DNA from: Roseateles sp. DAIF2
GTDB taxonomy: Bacteria > Pseudomonadota > Gammaproteobacteria > Burkholderiales > Burkholderiaceae_C
Assembly: GCF_015624425.1 (NCBI RefSeq)
Contig: NZ_CP049919.1
Location: 1,612,001 to 1,676,000 of the forward strand
DNA: 64,000 nt
Direction of reading: 5' to 3'
A program made the translations under genes and the position numbers. How positions within the stretch are numbered: the stretch's first letter is position 1; each line of letters opens with the position of its first letter. The notes below the pieces were generated by a model. That model was not told the DNA's origin. It saw only the letters and a program-made list of their open reading frames with translations, and did not search any database. Positions 36,184 to 44,664 of the stretch are shown one piece after another.

Positions 36184-36675
36184 TCAGCCCGCGACGTTCG
36201 CCGCGAAATGCGGGCGCTGCTCGCGCGTGTCGCCCTGGTAATGGCCGGGGAAGAAGCTCAGCGCGCGCTTGGCTGCGTTGAGGTCCTGGTCGGCGCGCAG
36301 CAGCACCGCGTCGAAACCGGTGCGGGCGGCCAGCAGCACCATGTCCACCAGCACCTCGCCGGTGGCGCGGATCTCGCCGGCGAAGCGGTAGCGGCTGCGC
36401 AGGATGCGCGCCTGGCTGTAGGCGCGGCCGTCCACCCATTTGGGGAACTGCAGCACCACCAGCGCCAGGCGCGGTAGGTCGGTGGCCAGGCCCTCGATGT
36501 CGTAGTCGTTCGGCACCTCGACCGCGGTGGCCAGGCCGGCCGGCCAATGGTCGCGCACCGCATGCCATTGCTCCAGGCTCAGCAGCAGGTTCGGCGCCGG
36601 ATCGGGATCGGGCTTGGGGCCGTCCTCGCCGACGACGCGATGCCAGGGATCTTGATGGGAGTCGATGAACTTCAT
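36184..36675 (-). CDS. DUF934-family protein of the sulfur-assimilation operon
   Basis: The 163-residue protein has conserved segments LPRLALVVLQFPKWVDGRAY, SQARILRSRY and GEIRATGEVLVDM typical of DUF934 proteins that accompany cysI and cysH in proteobacteria. The biochemical role is not established; an accessory role in sulfite reduction is the usual suggestion. ATG 36675 lies 13 nt after the cysI stop. Longer in-frame starts overlap cysI and are not favoured. Confidence 0.9.
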   Translation of the reverse strand: MKFIDSHQDPWHRVVGEDGPKPDPDPAPNLLLSLEQWHAVRDHWPAGLATAVEVPNDYDIEGLATDLPRLALVVLQFPKWVDGRAYSQARILRSRYRFAGEIRATGEVLVDMVLLAARTGFDAVLLRADQDLNAAKRALSFFPGHYQGDTREQRPHFAANVAG

Positions 36676-36688
36676 TGCGTTCGTTCTT

Positions 36689-38380
36689 TCAGCGGGCGGC
36701 GGCGGTGAGGGTGCGCTGGGCATTGGCCGGTGCCTTGAAGGGCTCGATGCCGACGCGGCGCACCGTGTCGATGAAACGCTCGGCCGCGGCGCGCTCCTGG
36801 CGGTAGGTCTGGATCAGCGCATCGATCACGTCCGGCACCTCGTCGGCGGCGAAGCTGGGGCCGATCACCTTGCCGGGCACGGCGGCGCCGGAAATGGTCG
36901 AGCCGTCCGAGCCGCCCAGGGTGATCTGGTACCACTCACTGCCGTCCTTGTCGACGCCCAGGATGCCGATATGGCCGCTGTGGTGGTGGCCGCAGCTGTT
37001 GATGCAGCCGCTGATGTGCAGGTCGATGTCGCCGATGTCGTAGAGCTCGTCCAGGTCCTGGAAGCGCTCGGTGATCGCCTCGGCCACCGGGATCGAGCGG
37101 GCATTGGCCAGCGCGCAGAAGTCGCCGCCGGGGCAGGCGATCATGTCGCTCAGCAGGCCGATATTGGGCGTTGCGAAGCCGTTGGCCTTGGCCTCCTCGA
37201 ACAGGGCCGGCAGCTCGCTCTCCAGCACCCAGGGCAGCAGCAGGTTCTGGTCATGGGTGACGCGCAGCTCGCCATGGCTGTAGCGCTCGGCCAGCGCGGC
37301 GGCGGCCTCCATCTGCGCATCGGTGGCGTCGCCGGGCGGCAGGCCCAGGCGCTTCAACGACAGGGTCACGCCGCGGTGGCCGCTCAGCTTGTGCGCATGC
37401 ACATTGCGCTCCAGCCAGCGCTTGTAGGCCCCCTGCGCACCCTCGAGGATGTCGATCGCGGGCCGCACGGCGACGCCGGCCGGCACCACGAAGCTGGCCG
37501 CGACGCGCTCCAGCTCTGCCTGCGGGATGAGGTGCTCATGGCCGCCGGCATCGTCGGCCAGGATATGGGCGAACTCGGCATTCACCGCGTCGAGAAAGGC
37601 CTGGCCCTCGGCCTTGACCAGGATCTTGATGCGGGCCTTGTACATATTGTCGCGACGGCCGTAGCGGTTGTAGACGCGCACGATCGCCTCGATATAGACC
37701 AGGATCTGGTTCCAGGGCAGGAACTCGGTGATCACCTGGCCGGTGATCGGGGTGCGGCCCATGCCGCCGCCGACCAGCACCTTGAAGCCGACCTCGCCGG
37801 CCTCGTTCTTCACCAGCTGCAGGCCGATGTCGTGCCAGGCGATCGCGGCGCGGTCTTCCAGCGCGCCCGAGATCGCGATCTTGAACTTGCGCGGCAGGAA
37901 GGCGAACTCGGGATGCAGGGTGCTCCATTGGCGCAGCACCTCGGCGTAGGGGCGTGGGTCGACGATCTCGTCGGCCGCCACGCCGGCCATGCCGTCGGCG
38001 GTGATGTTGCGGATGCAGTTGCCGCTGGTCTGGATGCCGTGCATGTCGACCGCGGCCAGCGCGTCCATCACGTCGGCGGCATCGACCAGCGGGATCCAGT
38101 TGTACTGCAGGTTCTGGCGGGTCGTGAAATGGCCGTAGCCGCGATCCCATTTGCGTGCGATATGGGCCAGCTGGCGAAGTTGCTGGGCGGACAGCACGCC
38201 GTAGGGCACGGCCACGCGCAGCATCGGCGCATGGCGCTGCACATACCAGCCGTTCTGCAGGCGCAGCGGGCGGAACTCGTCGTCCGAGAGGGTGCCGGCC
38301 AGGTTGCGCTCCAGCTGGTCGCGGAACTGCGCGGCGCGGGCATGGACGAACTGGCGGTCGAAGTCGGTATAGGCGTACAT
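36689..38380 (-). CDS. cysI: Assimilatory sulfite reductase hemoprotein (siroheme, [4Fe-4S])
   Basis: The 563-residue protein has two nitrite/sulfite reductase half-repeats. The siroheme/[4Fe-4S] ligands are visible: CPGGDFC near residue 418 and SGCINSCGHHHSGHIG near residue 455. Earlier motifs are GHFTTRQNLQYNWI and TSGNCIRNITAD. It reduces sulfite to sulfide. No flavoprotein subunit (CysJ) lies in the operon, so ferredoxin from fdxA nearby is a plausible electron donor. Confidence 0.93.
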   Translation of the reverse strand: MYAYTDFDRQFVHARAAQFRDQLERNLAGTLSDDEFRPLRLQNGWYVQRHAPMLRVAVPYGVLSAQQLRQLAHIARKWDRGYGHFTTRQNLQYNWIPLVDAADVMDALAAVDMHGIQTSGNCIRNITADGMAGVAADEIVDPRPYAEVLRQWSTLHPEFAFLPRKFKIAISGALEDRAAIAWHDIGLQLVKNEAGEVGFKVLVGGGMGRTPITGQVITEFLPWNQILVYIEAIVRVYNRYGRRDNMYKARIKILVKAEGQAFLDAVNAEFAHILADDAGGHEHLIPQAELERVAASFVVPAGVAVRPAIDILEGAQGAYKRWLERNVHAHKLSGHRGVTLSLKRLGLPPGDATDAQMEAAAALAERYSHGELRVTHDQNLLLPWVLESELPALFEEAKANGFATPNIGLLSDMIACPGGDFCALANARSIPVAEAITERFQDLDELYDIGDIDLHISGCINSCGHHHSGHIGILGVDKDGSEWYQITLGGSDGSTISGAAVPGKVIGPSFAADEVPDVIDALIQTYRQERAAAERFIDTVRRVGIEPFKAPANAQRTLTAAAR

Positions 38381-38392
38381 GTCTTCAGGAGC

Positions 38393-39166
38393 TCAATGAA
38401 TTACTTTCCACCCGGCCATCAGCAGCGAGGCGCACAGCAGGCCGCGCACCACGCCGTCCGGCAGGCGGCGCGTCAGCTGCGCGCCCAGCCAGATGCCGGG
38501 CACCGAGCCGATCAGCAGCGGCACCAGCAGCAGCCAGTTCACATGGCCCAGGGTGGCGTGGCCGATGCCGGCGACCAGGGTCAGCGGCACCGCATGGGCG
38601 ATGTCGCTGCCGACGATGTAGCGCGCCTCCAGGCGCGGGTAGATCAGGAGGATCAGGGTGGCGCCGATCGCGCCGGCACCGATCGAGGACAGCGAAACCA
38701 GCACGCCCAGCACCACGCCGGAGGCGATCGTCAGCGCCGGCTTGCGCGCTTCGGGGATGAAGCGCTCCAGCCGCAGGCCCAGGGCCTGCCAGCTCTTCTT
38801 GAAGGCGACCACCACGGCGGTCAGCAGCAGGGCGATGCCCAGCGAGAAGGTCAGCGCGCCGGCCCAGCCCTTGGTGACGCCGGTCAGATGCATCAGCGCC
38901 ACGGTGGCGATCGAGGCGGGGATGGAGCCGGCCAGCAGCAGGCCGGTGATGCGCCATTTCACATGGCCGTGGCGCGCATGGGCCACCGAGCCGGAGACCT
39001 TGGTCAGCGCGGCGAACCAGAGGTCGGTGCCGATCGCGACCGCCGGGTTCAGCTTGAAGACGGACAGCAGCAGCGGGGTCATCAGCGAGCCGCCGCCGAC
39101 ACCGGTGATGCCGACGATCAGACCGACGCCGAAGCCGCTCGCGATCGCAATCCAGTCCAACAACAA
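38393..39166 (-). CDS. TSUP (TauE/SafE) family sulfur-compound transporter
   Basis: The 257-residue integral membrane protein has eight to nine predicted helices and the family motif IASGFGVGLIVGITGVGGGS near the N-terminus. TSUP proteins move sulfite, sulfonates or sulfate; as first gene of the cys operon it is likely a sulfate importer or sulfite exporter. No ATG fits before the first helix. TTG 39166 has a GGAG 8 nt upstream and is the best start, with TTG 39163 and 39160 as alternatives. Confidence 0.88.
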   Translation of the reverse strand: MLLDWIAIASGFGVGLIVGITGVGGGSLMTPLLLSVFKLNPAVAIGTDLWFAALTKVSGSVAHARHGHVKWRITGLLLAGSIPASIATVALMHLTGVTKGWAGALTFSLGIALLLTAVVVAFKKSWQALGLRLERFIPEARKPALTIASGVVLGVLVSLSSIGAGAIGATLILLIYPRLEARYIVGSDIAHAVPLTLVAGIGHATLGHVNWLLLVPLLIGSVPGIWLGAQLTRRLPDGVVRGLLCASLLMAGWKVIH

Positions 39167-39246
39167 GTCCGCCGCTCCCGAATGGTGGGGCCCGGGAAAG
39201 GGGAAAGGGGATTCCCAGGCCTAGGCGGCGGACTGTATGGAAGCTT

Positions 39247-39296
39247 TATATATATAGGAACTACAAATTCGTAGATTGCTTATTCGCAGATAAGCA
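39247..39296 (-). promoter_or_regulatory. Promoter/operator region of the cys operon (candidate CysB site)
   Basis: This AT-rich island in a GC-rich genome contains TATATATATA (39247-39256, probable -10 region). It also has an inverted repeat CTAC-AAATTC-GTAG (39261-39274) and a perfect 7-bp inverted repeat TGCTTAT/ATAAGCA with a 6-bp spacer (39277-39296). Such dyads upstream of a weak promoter suit a LysR-type activator such as CysB; the binding is inferred. Confidence 0.5.
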
Positions 39297-39322
39297 TATG
39301 AAGCGGGCTGCAATGCCGGGCC

Positions 39323-40249
39323 TCAATCCTCGGCCAGACGGCGCAAGGCCATGACCTGCTCGGCGATGCGCGGCGGCAGCGGCTCGCGGCCGTCCAGCAT
39401 CGCCTCGATCAGCCGGGCGTTGGCCGCCGGCTCGCAGTCGGGCGACAGCGGCCAGTCCAGGTCCGTCGTGTCGGCCGGGTGCAGGTCCAGGCGCTGGCCG
39501 TCGATGAAGCCGTAGAGCTGGGCCTTGCGGCGCAGATGCGCGTAGGCCTCGCCCTCGCTGGCGCGCATCAGGAGGCCGCGGTGGCCGGCCGCGCTTTGCG
39601 CCAGCAGGGCCTGGCCCATGCTGTCCAGGTATTCGGGATGGGTCACCGCGACGACGCGCACGCTGCGCCCCGGCGCCGCATCCAGCAGCTTGGCCACGCT
39701 GTGGCCGCTGTTGCGCACGCCCAGGCGTGGGCGCAGGGCCATCAGCGCATCCAGCCCCGGGTTCAGCGCGGCCAGCGGCAGGATCGCCAGGCGCTCGCGC
39801 GCCAGCCGTTCGCTCGCCTGCTCGGGCGTGGCGGCGGGCGCGAGGCCCAGCGCGGCCAGCAGCTCGAAGGGGCTGATGCGGCTGTCGAAATCATGCCGGC
39901 CGAAGATCAGCACCGGCACGCCCGCGCGCGCCAGCAGCCGCGCCACCAGGGGCATCAGATTGGCCTGCTTGCGTGCACCGTTGAAGGTGGGCAGCAGCAC
40001 GCAGCGCGGGCCGGTGGCCGGCGCTATCTCGACCCGCGCGGTGCGCGCCTGCATCGCGCGCCAGAAGCCGGCCAGCTCGGCCGCGCTCTCGCCCTTGATG
40101 CGCATCGAGAGCAGGATCGCGCCCAGCTCCAGCTCCGGCACCGCGCGGTCCAGCATCGCGCCGAACAGGGCCTCGGCCTGGGCCTCGTCCAGGTCGCGCG
40201 CGCCGCGCGTGCCGCGGCCGATTTCCTTGATCAGGGGGGCGAATTCCAT
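39323..40249 (-). CDS. ybiB: YbiB-family (TrpD2-like) nucleic-acid-binding protein
   Basis: The 308-residue protein is homologous to anthranilate phosphoribosyltransferase (glycosyltransferase family 3) with an N-terminal helical domain (LIKEIGRGTRGARDLDEAQA) and the conserved LLPTFNGARKQANLMPLVA. The key PRPP-binding motifs of TrpD are not evident. Members of the YbiB/TrpD2 group have been reported to bind nucleic acids and are not tryptophan enzymes. ATG 40249 gives family length. Its promoter faces the HD-GYP gene. Confidence 0.87.
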   Translation of the reverse strand: MEFAPLIKEIGRGTRGARDLDEAQAEALFGAMLDRAVPELELGAILLSMRIKGESAAELAGFWRAMQARTARVEIAPATGPRCVLLPTFNGARKQANLMPLVARLLARAGVPVLIFGRHDFDSRISPFELLAALGLAPAATPEQASERLARERLAILPLAALNPGLDALMALRPRLGVRNSGHSVAKLLDAAPGRSVRVVAVTHPEYLDSMGQALLAQSAAGHRGLLMRASEGEAYAHLRRKAQLYGFIDGQRLDLHPADTTDLDWPLSPDCEPAANARLIEAMLDGREPLPPRIAEQVMALRRLAED

Positions 40250-40353
40250 GGCGTCAGTGTAGGGGTCGCGGTGGGGCAAGACCCGACCCCGGCCGCGGCC
40301 GCTTGACGCCGCCCGGGTCAGGCCGGATGCTGCGCCCCAGGGGAGGAAGGTCC

Positions 40354-43296
40354 ATGGGCATTGCGAAGCCGCGCTCGATTTACCTGACCTTGTCGGTGCT
40401 GATGATCGGCATCGTGCTGCTGCTGTACGCGGCGCTGGCGAGCTACCAGCTGAGCGTCAGCAAGCAGCGCATGCTGGCGCAGGCGGCCGACACCTTCGAG
40501 CGCATCGGCCGCGAGACCTCGGCGGCGATCGAAGCCGAGCTGCGCCCGGCGCGGCTCAGCGCGGCGCTGCTGGCGCAGACCTCGCTGCTGGCGGGCGCCC
40601 GCCATGCCGACCGCCTGGCCCGGCTGCCGCTGCTGGCGGCGGCGCTGCGCCAGAACCCCTCGCTGTCGGCCGTCTACGGCGGCACGGCCAACGGCTCCTT
40701 CGTGCTGCTGCGGCGCCTCGACCCGCGGCAGGAGGGCGCGCTGGAGGCGCCGCCGGGCAGCGCCTACCTGCTGCAGTCGGTGGACCGCGATGGCGCCGAG
40801 CCGCGCGGCAGCTACCGCTTCTTCGACGCCGAGCTGCGCCTGCTGGCCGAGCGGGAGCGGCCGGGCTACCGCTTCGATCCGCGCGAGCGCGCCTGGTTCG
40901 TGCAGGCCGTTGCGGCGCGGGACTCGGGCGCGGTGGTGCAGACCTCGCCCTATCTGTTCTTCACCACCCGCGAGGTCGGCCTGACCCTGGCCAGCGCTGG
41001 CGGCACGCTGGGCGCGGCGGGCGTCGACGTCAGCCTGCAGGCCCTGGCCGAGATGCTGGCGCGGCAGCGCATCACGCCGGGCAGCGAGCTGATGATCGTC
41101 GACGCGCAGGGCGGCGTGCTGGCGCTGGCCGCACCGGGCAAGCGCCTGGGCGCGCAGGCGCTGGCGCGCGGCAGCGATGCGCGGCTGCCGCTGGTGCGCG
41201 AGCTGGGCTCGCCGGTGCTCCTGCATCTGTGGGAGCGGGCCCAGACCGGCACCGCGCTGGAGCCGATCACCGGCCTGCAGGGGCGCGAATGGGTGCTGCG
41301 CCTGCAGGCCCTGGCCGGGGCGCCGGGGCTGAGCCTGGCGATCGCGGCGCCGCGCGACGAGCTGCAGGCCGATGCGCTGCGCGCGCGCAGCGTGTCGCTG
41401 CTGATCGCCAGCGGCATCGTGCTGCTGACCCTGCCCCTGGTGCATTGGGCGGCGCAGCTGGTGGCGCAGCCGCTGAAGCGGCTGGCGGCCGAGGCGGAGG
41501 CGATCAGCCGCTTCGAGTTCGAGGGGCCGGAGCCGGCGCGCAGCCATATCCGCGAGGTCGACATGCTGGCGCTGGCGATGGGCCGGATGCGCGAGTCGCT
41601 GCGGCGCTTCCTGCAGATCTCCGAGGCGCTGGCCGCGGAGCATCGGGTCGAGCCGCTGCTGCAGCGCCTGCTCGGCGAGACGGTCTCGGTGGTGCAGGCC
41701 TCCAGCGGCGCGATCCACCTGGTCAGCGACGACGGCCAGCGCCTGGTGCCGGCGGCGGCGCTGATCGACGGCGTGGTCAGCGATCCGGGCCTGCTCAGCA
41801 CCTGGGCGCTGGACGAGCGGGGCAGTCCCTCGGTGACGGTGCGGGCGCTGCGCGAGAACCGGCTGGTCGATGTCGAGCTGCGCTGGGAGGAGGCCAGCCA
41901 TCTGTCGGCCTATGGCGGCCTATTCCGCCGGCTGGAGGCCTCGCGCCTGCGGATGCTGGCGCTGCCGCTGCGCAACCAGCGCGACGAACTGGTCGGCACC
42001 CTGTCCTTCACCTTCGTCGACGAACAGGGCAGCGGCCCGCTGCCGGCGGCGCGCGCCGCCTTCATCCAGGCGCTGGCCGGTCCGGCCGCGGTGGCGATCG
42101 ACAACCAGCTGCTGCTGCGCACCCAGAAGGCGCTGCTGGAAAGCCTGATCCAGCTGGTGGCCGGCGCGATCGACGCCAAGAGCCCCTACACCGGCGGCCA
42201 TTGCCAGCGCGTGCCGGAGCTGACCAAGATGCTGGCGCGCGCCGCCTGTGCGGCCGACAGCGGCCCCTACCGCGACTTCAGGCTCGACGAGGAGGACTGG
42301 GAGGCGCTGCACATCGCCGCCTGGCTGCACGACTGCGGCAAGGTGACGACGCCGGAATATGTGGTCGACAAGGCGACCAAGCTGGAGACCATCCACGACC
42401 GCATCCACGAGATCCGCATGCGCTTCGAGCTGCTGAAGCAGGAAGCCTATCTGGCCCTGTGCGAGCAGCGCCTGCGCGAGCGCGACGAGGACCTGCCGGC
42501 GCTGCGCGCCGCGGCCGCGCCGGCGCAGGCCGCACTGGACGAGGACTTCGCCTTCATCGCGGCCTGCAACGAGGGCGGCGAGTTCCTCTCGCCGGACAAG
42601 CTGGCGCGGCTGCAGGCGATCGCGCAGCGCCGCTGGTGGCGCACCCTGGACGACCGCCTGGGCCTCTCCCATGCGGAGCGCGAGCGCCTGGCGGCCTTCC
42701 CGGCGCCGGCCCTGCCGGTGCAGGAGCCGCTGCTGGCCGACAAGCCCGAGCACCGGCTGCGGCGGCCGGCGCGCGAGCTCATCCCCGACGACAACCGCTG
42801 GGGCTTCCGGATGCGGGTGCCCGAACACCTGTACGACCGCGGCGAGCTGCACAACCTGTCGGTGAGCCGCGGCACCCTGACCGAGGAGGAGCGCTACAAG
42901 ATCAACGAGCACATCGTGCAGACGATCAAGATGCTGTCCGAGCTGCCCTTCCCGCCGCACCTGAAGAGCGTGCCCGAGATCGCCGGCGGCCACCATGAGC
43001 GCATGGACGGCGGCGGCTATCCGCGCGGCCTGACGCGCGAACAGATGAGCCCGCAGGCGCGCATGATGGCGATCGCCGATGTCTTCGAGGCCCTGACCGC
43101 CGACGACCGGCCCTACAAGAAGGGCAAGCGCCTGTCCGAGGCGCTGGCCATCATGGCGCGCATGGCGCGCGAGCAGCACCTGGACGGCGAGCTGTTCGAG
43201 CTGTTCCTGCGCGCCGGCGTCTGCCTCGACTATGCGCGGCGCTTCATGCGGCCCGAGCAGGTCGACGCGGTGCGGATCGAGGACTACCTGTCCTGA
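40354..43296 (+). CDS. Cache-HAMP-GAF-HD-GYP c-di-GMP phosphodiesterase
   Basis: The 980-residue membrane sensor has an N-terminal helix (~residues 10-32), a periplasmic Cache-like domain (~35-340), and a second helix (~350-372). HAMP (~375-425), GAF (~440-590) and a C-terminal HD-GYP domain follow. HD-GYP ligands are present: H659-D660 in WLHDCGK, H853 in INEH, H880-H881-E882 in GGHHERMDGGGYP. HD and HHE are 221 residues apart rather than the usual ~60, owing to a large insertion. It should degrade c-di-GMP in response to a periplasmic signal. GGAGGAAGG precedes the ATG. Confidence 0.93.
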   Translation: MGIAKPRSIYLTLSVLMIGIVLLLYAALASYQLSVSKQRMLAQAADTFERIGRETSAAIEAELRPARLSAALLAQTSLLAGARHADRLARLPLLAAALRQNPSLSAVYGGTANGSFVLLRRLDPRQEGALEAPPGSAYLLQSVDRDGAEPRGSYRFFDAELRLLAERERPGYRFDPRERAWFVQAVAARDSGAVVQTSPYLFFTTREVGLTLASAGGTLGAAGVDVSLQALAEMLARQRITPGSELMIVDAQGGVLALAAPGKRLGAQALARGSDARLPLVRELGSPVLLHLWERAQTGTALEPITGLQGREWVLRLQALAGAPGLSLAIAAPRDELQADALRARSVSLLIASGIVLLTLPLVHWAAQLVAQPLKRLAAEAEAISRFEFEGPEPARSHIREVDMLALAMGRMRESLRRFLQISEALAAEHRVEPLLQRLLGETVSVVQASSGAIHLVSDDGQRLVPAAALIDGVVSDPGLLSTWALDERGSPSVTVRALRENRLVDVELRWEEASHLSAYGGLFRRLEASRLRMLALPLRNQRDELVGTLSFTFVDEQGSGPLPAARAAFIQALAGPAAVAIDNQLLLRTQKALLESLIQLVAGAIDAKSPYTGGHCQRVPELTKMLARAACAADSGPYRDFRLDEEDWEALHIAAWLHDCGKVTTPEYVVDKATKLETIHDRIHEIRMRFELLKQEAYLALCEQRLRERDEDLPALRAAAAPAQAALDEDFAFIAACNEGGEFLSPDKLARLQAIAQRRWWRTLDDRLGLSHAERERLAAFPAPALPVQEPLLADKPEHRLRRPARELIPDDNRWGFRMRVPEHLYDRGELHNLSVSRGTLTEEERYKINEHIVQTIKMLSELPFPPHLKSVPEIAGGHHERMDGGGYPRGLTREQMSPQARMMAIADVFEALTADDRPYKKGKRLSEALAIMARMAREQHLDGELFELFLRAGVCLDYARRFMRPEQVDAVRIEDYLS

Positions 43297-44168
43297 CGCG
43301 CGACATTGATGCGCAGCGGCGCGGCCTTCAGCAAGACCTGACCCTGGCCGTCGAGGAAGCGGGCCTCGATCTCGTAGTCGCCGCGTGGCAGGTCCAGCAC
43401 GGTCTCGGTGCGGCCGTCGCGCAGGTCCAGGCGCTGCGCGGGCGCGCCGGCGCGGCTGATATTGACCGAGAAATGGCCGCTGTCCTTGAGCGCCGAGCCG
43501 GCCGGCGCGACGCCCAGCCCGGTCACGCCCAGGCTCAGCAGGAAGGGGCTGCCGACCGATTCCTCGCTGCGCAGGTTCTTCACATAGACCTCGCGCGTGG
43601 CGGCGCGCGGCGCGCCGAGCTGGTCCTGGTACCAGGCGGCGCAGCTCGCGGCGAAGCGGGCCGGGTCGATCGTCAGCGGCGCGGCGCTGCGTCGGCCCAC
43701 CACCTCGATCGTGATCTCGCGGCTGTAGACGAAATAGGGCCGGTGCTCATGGTCGGCGAACAGCAGGCGCAGCGTGTGCTTGCCGTCGGGCAGGTCCAGC
43801 TCGGCGCCGGTCTGGCCCTTGCCGAAATGCCTGTGGGTGTTGGAGAAGGGGATCTGCGCCTGGTGGTTCGAGGGCAGCGGCGTGTCGATCAGGATATGGT
43901 GGTGGCCGGCCTGCGCGTTCTTGTTGCCGGCCGGGATCACGCCCATGCCGCGCACGCCGAAGTCGACCCAGAAGGGTGAGCGCAGCGCATAGCCGTGGCG
44001 CAGATTGGTGAAGCTGACGGCGATCGGCTCGCGCAGGTCCGGCGCGCTGCGCTCGGCGCTGTAGCTCTGCCAGCAGCGGCGCCCCAGCGCATCGCTGGGC
44101 AAGGTCTGACCCCAGGCGGGCAGGGCGGCAGAGAGGACAAGGGGTAGCAGGCGGACCGGCAGGCGCAT
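43284..44168 (-). CDS. Secreted protein with two DUF4399 domains
   Basis: The 294-residue protein has a signal peptide (RLLPLVLSAALPAWGQ). Two DUF4399-like units follow: the first (FGVRGMGVIPAG, then GHHHILID and FGKGQTGAELDLPDG) is clear and the second (LGVTGLGVAPAG, HFSVNIS and LDLRDGRTETVLDLPRG) is divergent. The domain's function is unknown; the first copy is His-rich and could bind metal. ATG 44168 follows GGAGGAG. The last 13 nt overlap the convergent HD-GYP gene. Confidence 0.85.
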   Translation of the reverse strand: MRLPVRLLPLVLSAALPAWGQTLPSDALGRRCWQSYSAERSAPDLREPIAVSFTNLRHGYALRSPFWVDFGVRGMGVIPAGNKNAQAGHHHILIDTPLPSNHQAQIPFSNTHRHFGKGQTGAELDLPDGKHTLRLLFADHEHRPYFVYSREITIEVVGRRSAAPLTIDPARFAASCAAWYQDQLGAPRAATREVYVKNLRSEESVGSPFLLSLGVTGLGVAPAGSALKDSGHFSVNISRAGAPAQRLDLRDGRTETVLDLPRGDYEIEARFLDGQGQVLLKAAPLRINVARQDR

Positions 44169-44254
44169 CAATCGGGACTCCTCCGCGGACAACAGCGCGG
44201 CCACGCATTGTGGCCGCGCCCGATGTCGCGCCGGGGCGTCCGGATGGGGGATGG

Positions 44255-44584
44255 CTAGTGTCTGAGGATCAAGGTCAGCAGCAGGCAGCTGTCCTGCTCG
44301 GCCAGCACCGCATGCGGTTCGCCGCCGCGCAGCACGGTCAACTGGCCGGCCGCCAGCGGCAGCTCGGTGCCCGGCATGATCAGCCGCACCCGCCCGGCCA
44401 GGCATTGCAGGCTCAGCTCACCGGCCACCTTGTGCTCCGGCAGGCGCTGGCCGGCATGCAGCACCACATGCAGCAGCTGCAGCTGGTCGGTCTTGATCAG
44501 GCTGGTGCTGGGGCTGTCGGTGCTGCCGTCGGCCAGGGGCTTCAGGTCGATCAGCTGGCCATGGTTGGCGTGGGTCAGGGCCAT
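44255..44584 (-). CDS. Small cupin-domain protein
   Basis: The 109-residue single-domain cupin has motif 1 region HVVLHAGQRLPEHKVAGELS and motif 2 region LTVLRGGEPHAVLAEQDS. The metal-binding His/Glu set is partly present (H in EHK, H in EPHAV), so metal binding is uncertain. Such proteins often act as small-molecule binding or stress-associated proteins. ATG 44584 has AAAGGAG 7 nt upstream; longer in-frame starts run into the divergent patatin gene. Confidence 0.82.
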   Translation of the reverse strand: MALTHANHGQLIDLKPLADGSTDSPSTSLIKTDQLQLLHVVLHAGQRLPEHKVAGELSLQCLAGRVRLIMPGTELPLAAGQLTVLRGGEPHAVLAEQDSCLLLTLILRH

Positions 44585-44664
44585 GGGCGGGCTCCTTTGC
44601 GGCACGGATGGTTCCGCCATTGTGGGCCCTGGCCGCGCCGGGCGGGCTTCTAGAATCCCCCGCC

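Noticed and set aside
39247..39256. TATATATATA tract as a possible phase-variation repeat.
   Set aside because: Too short for slipped-strand switching and its position suits a promoter -10 region.
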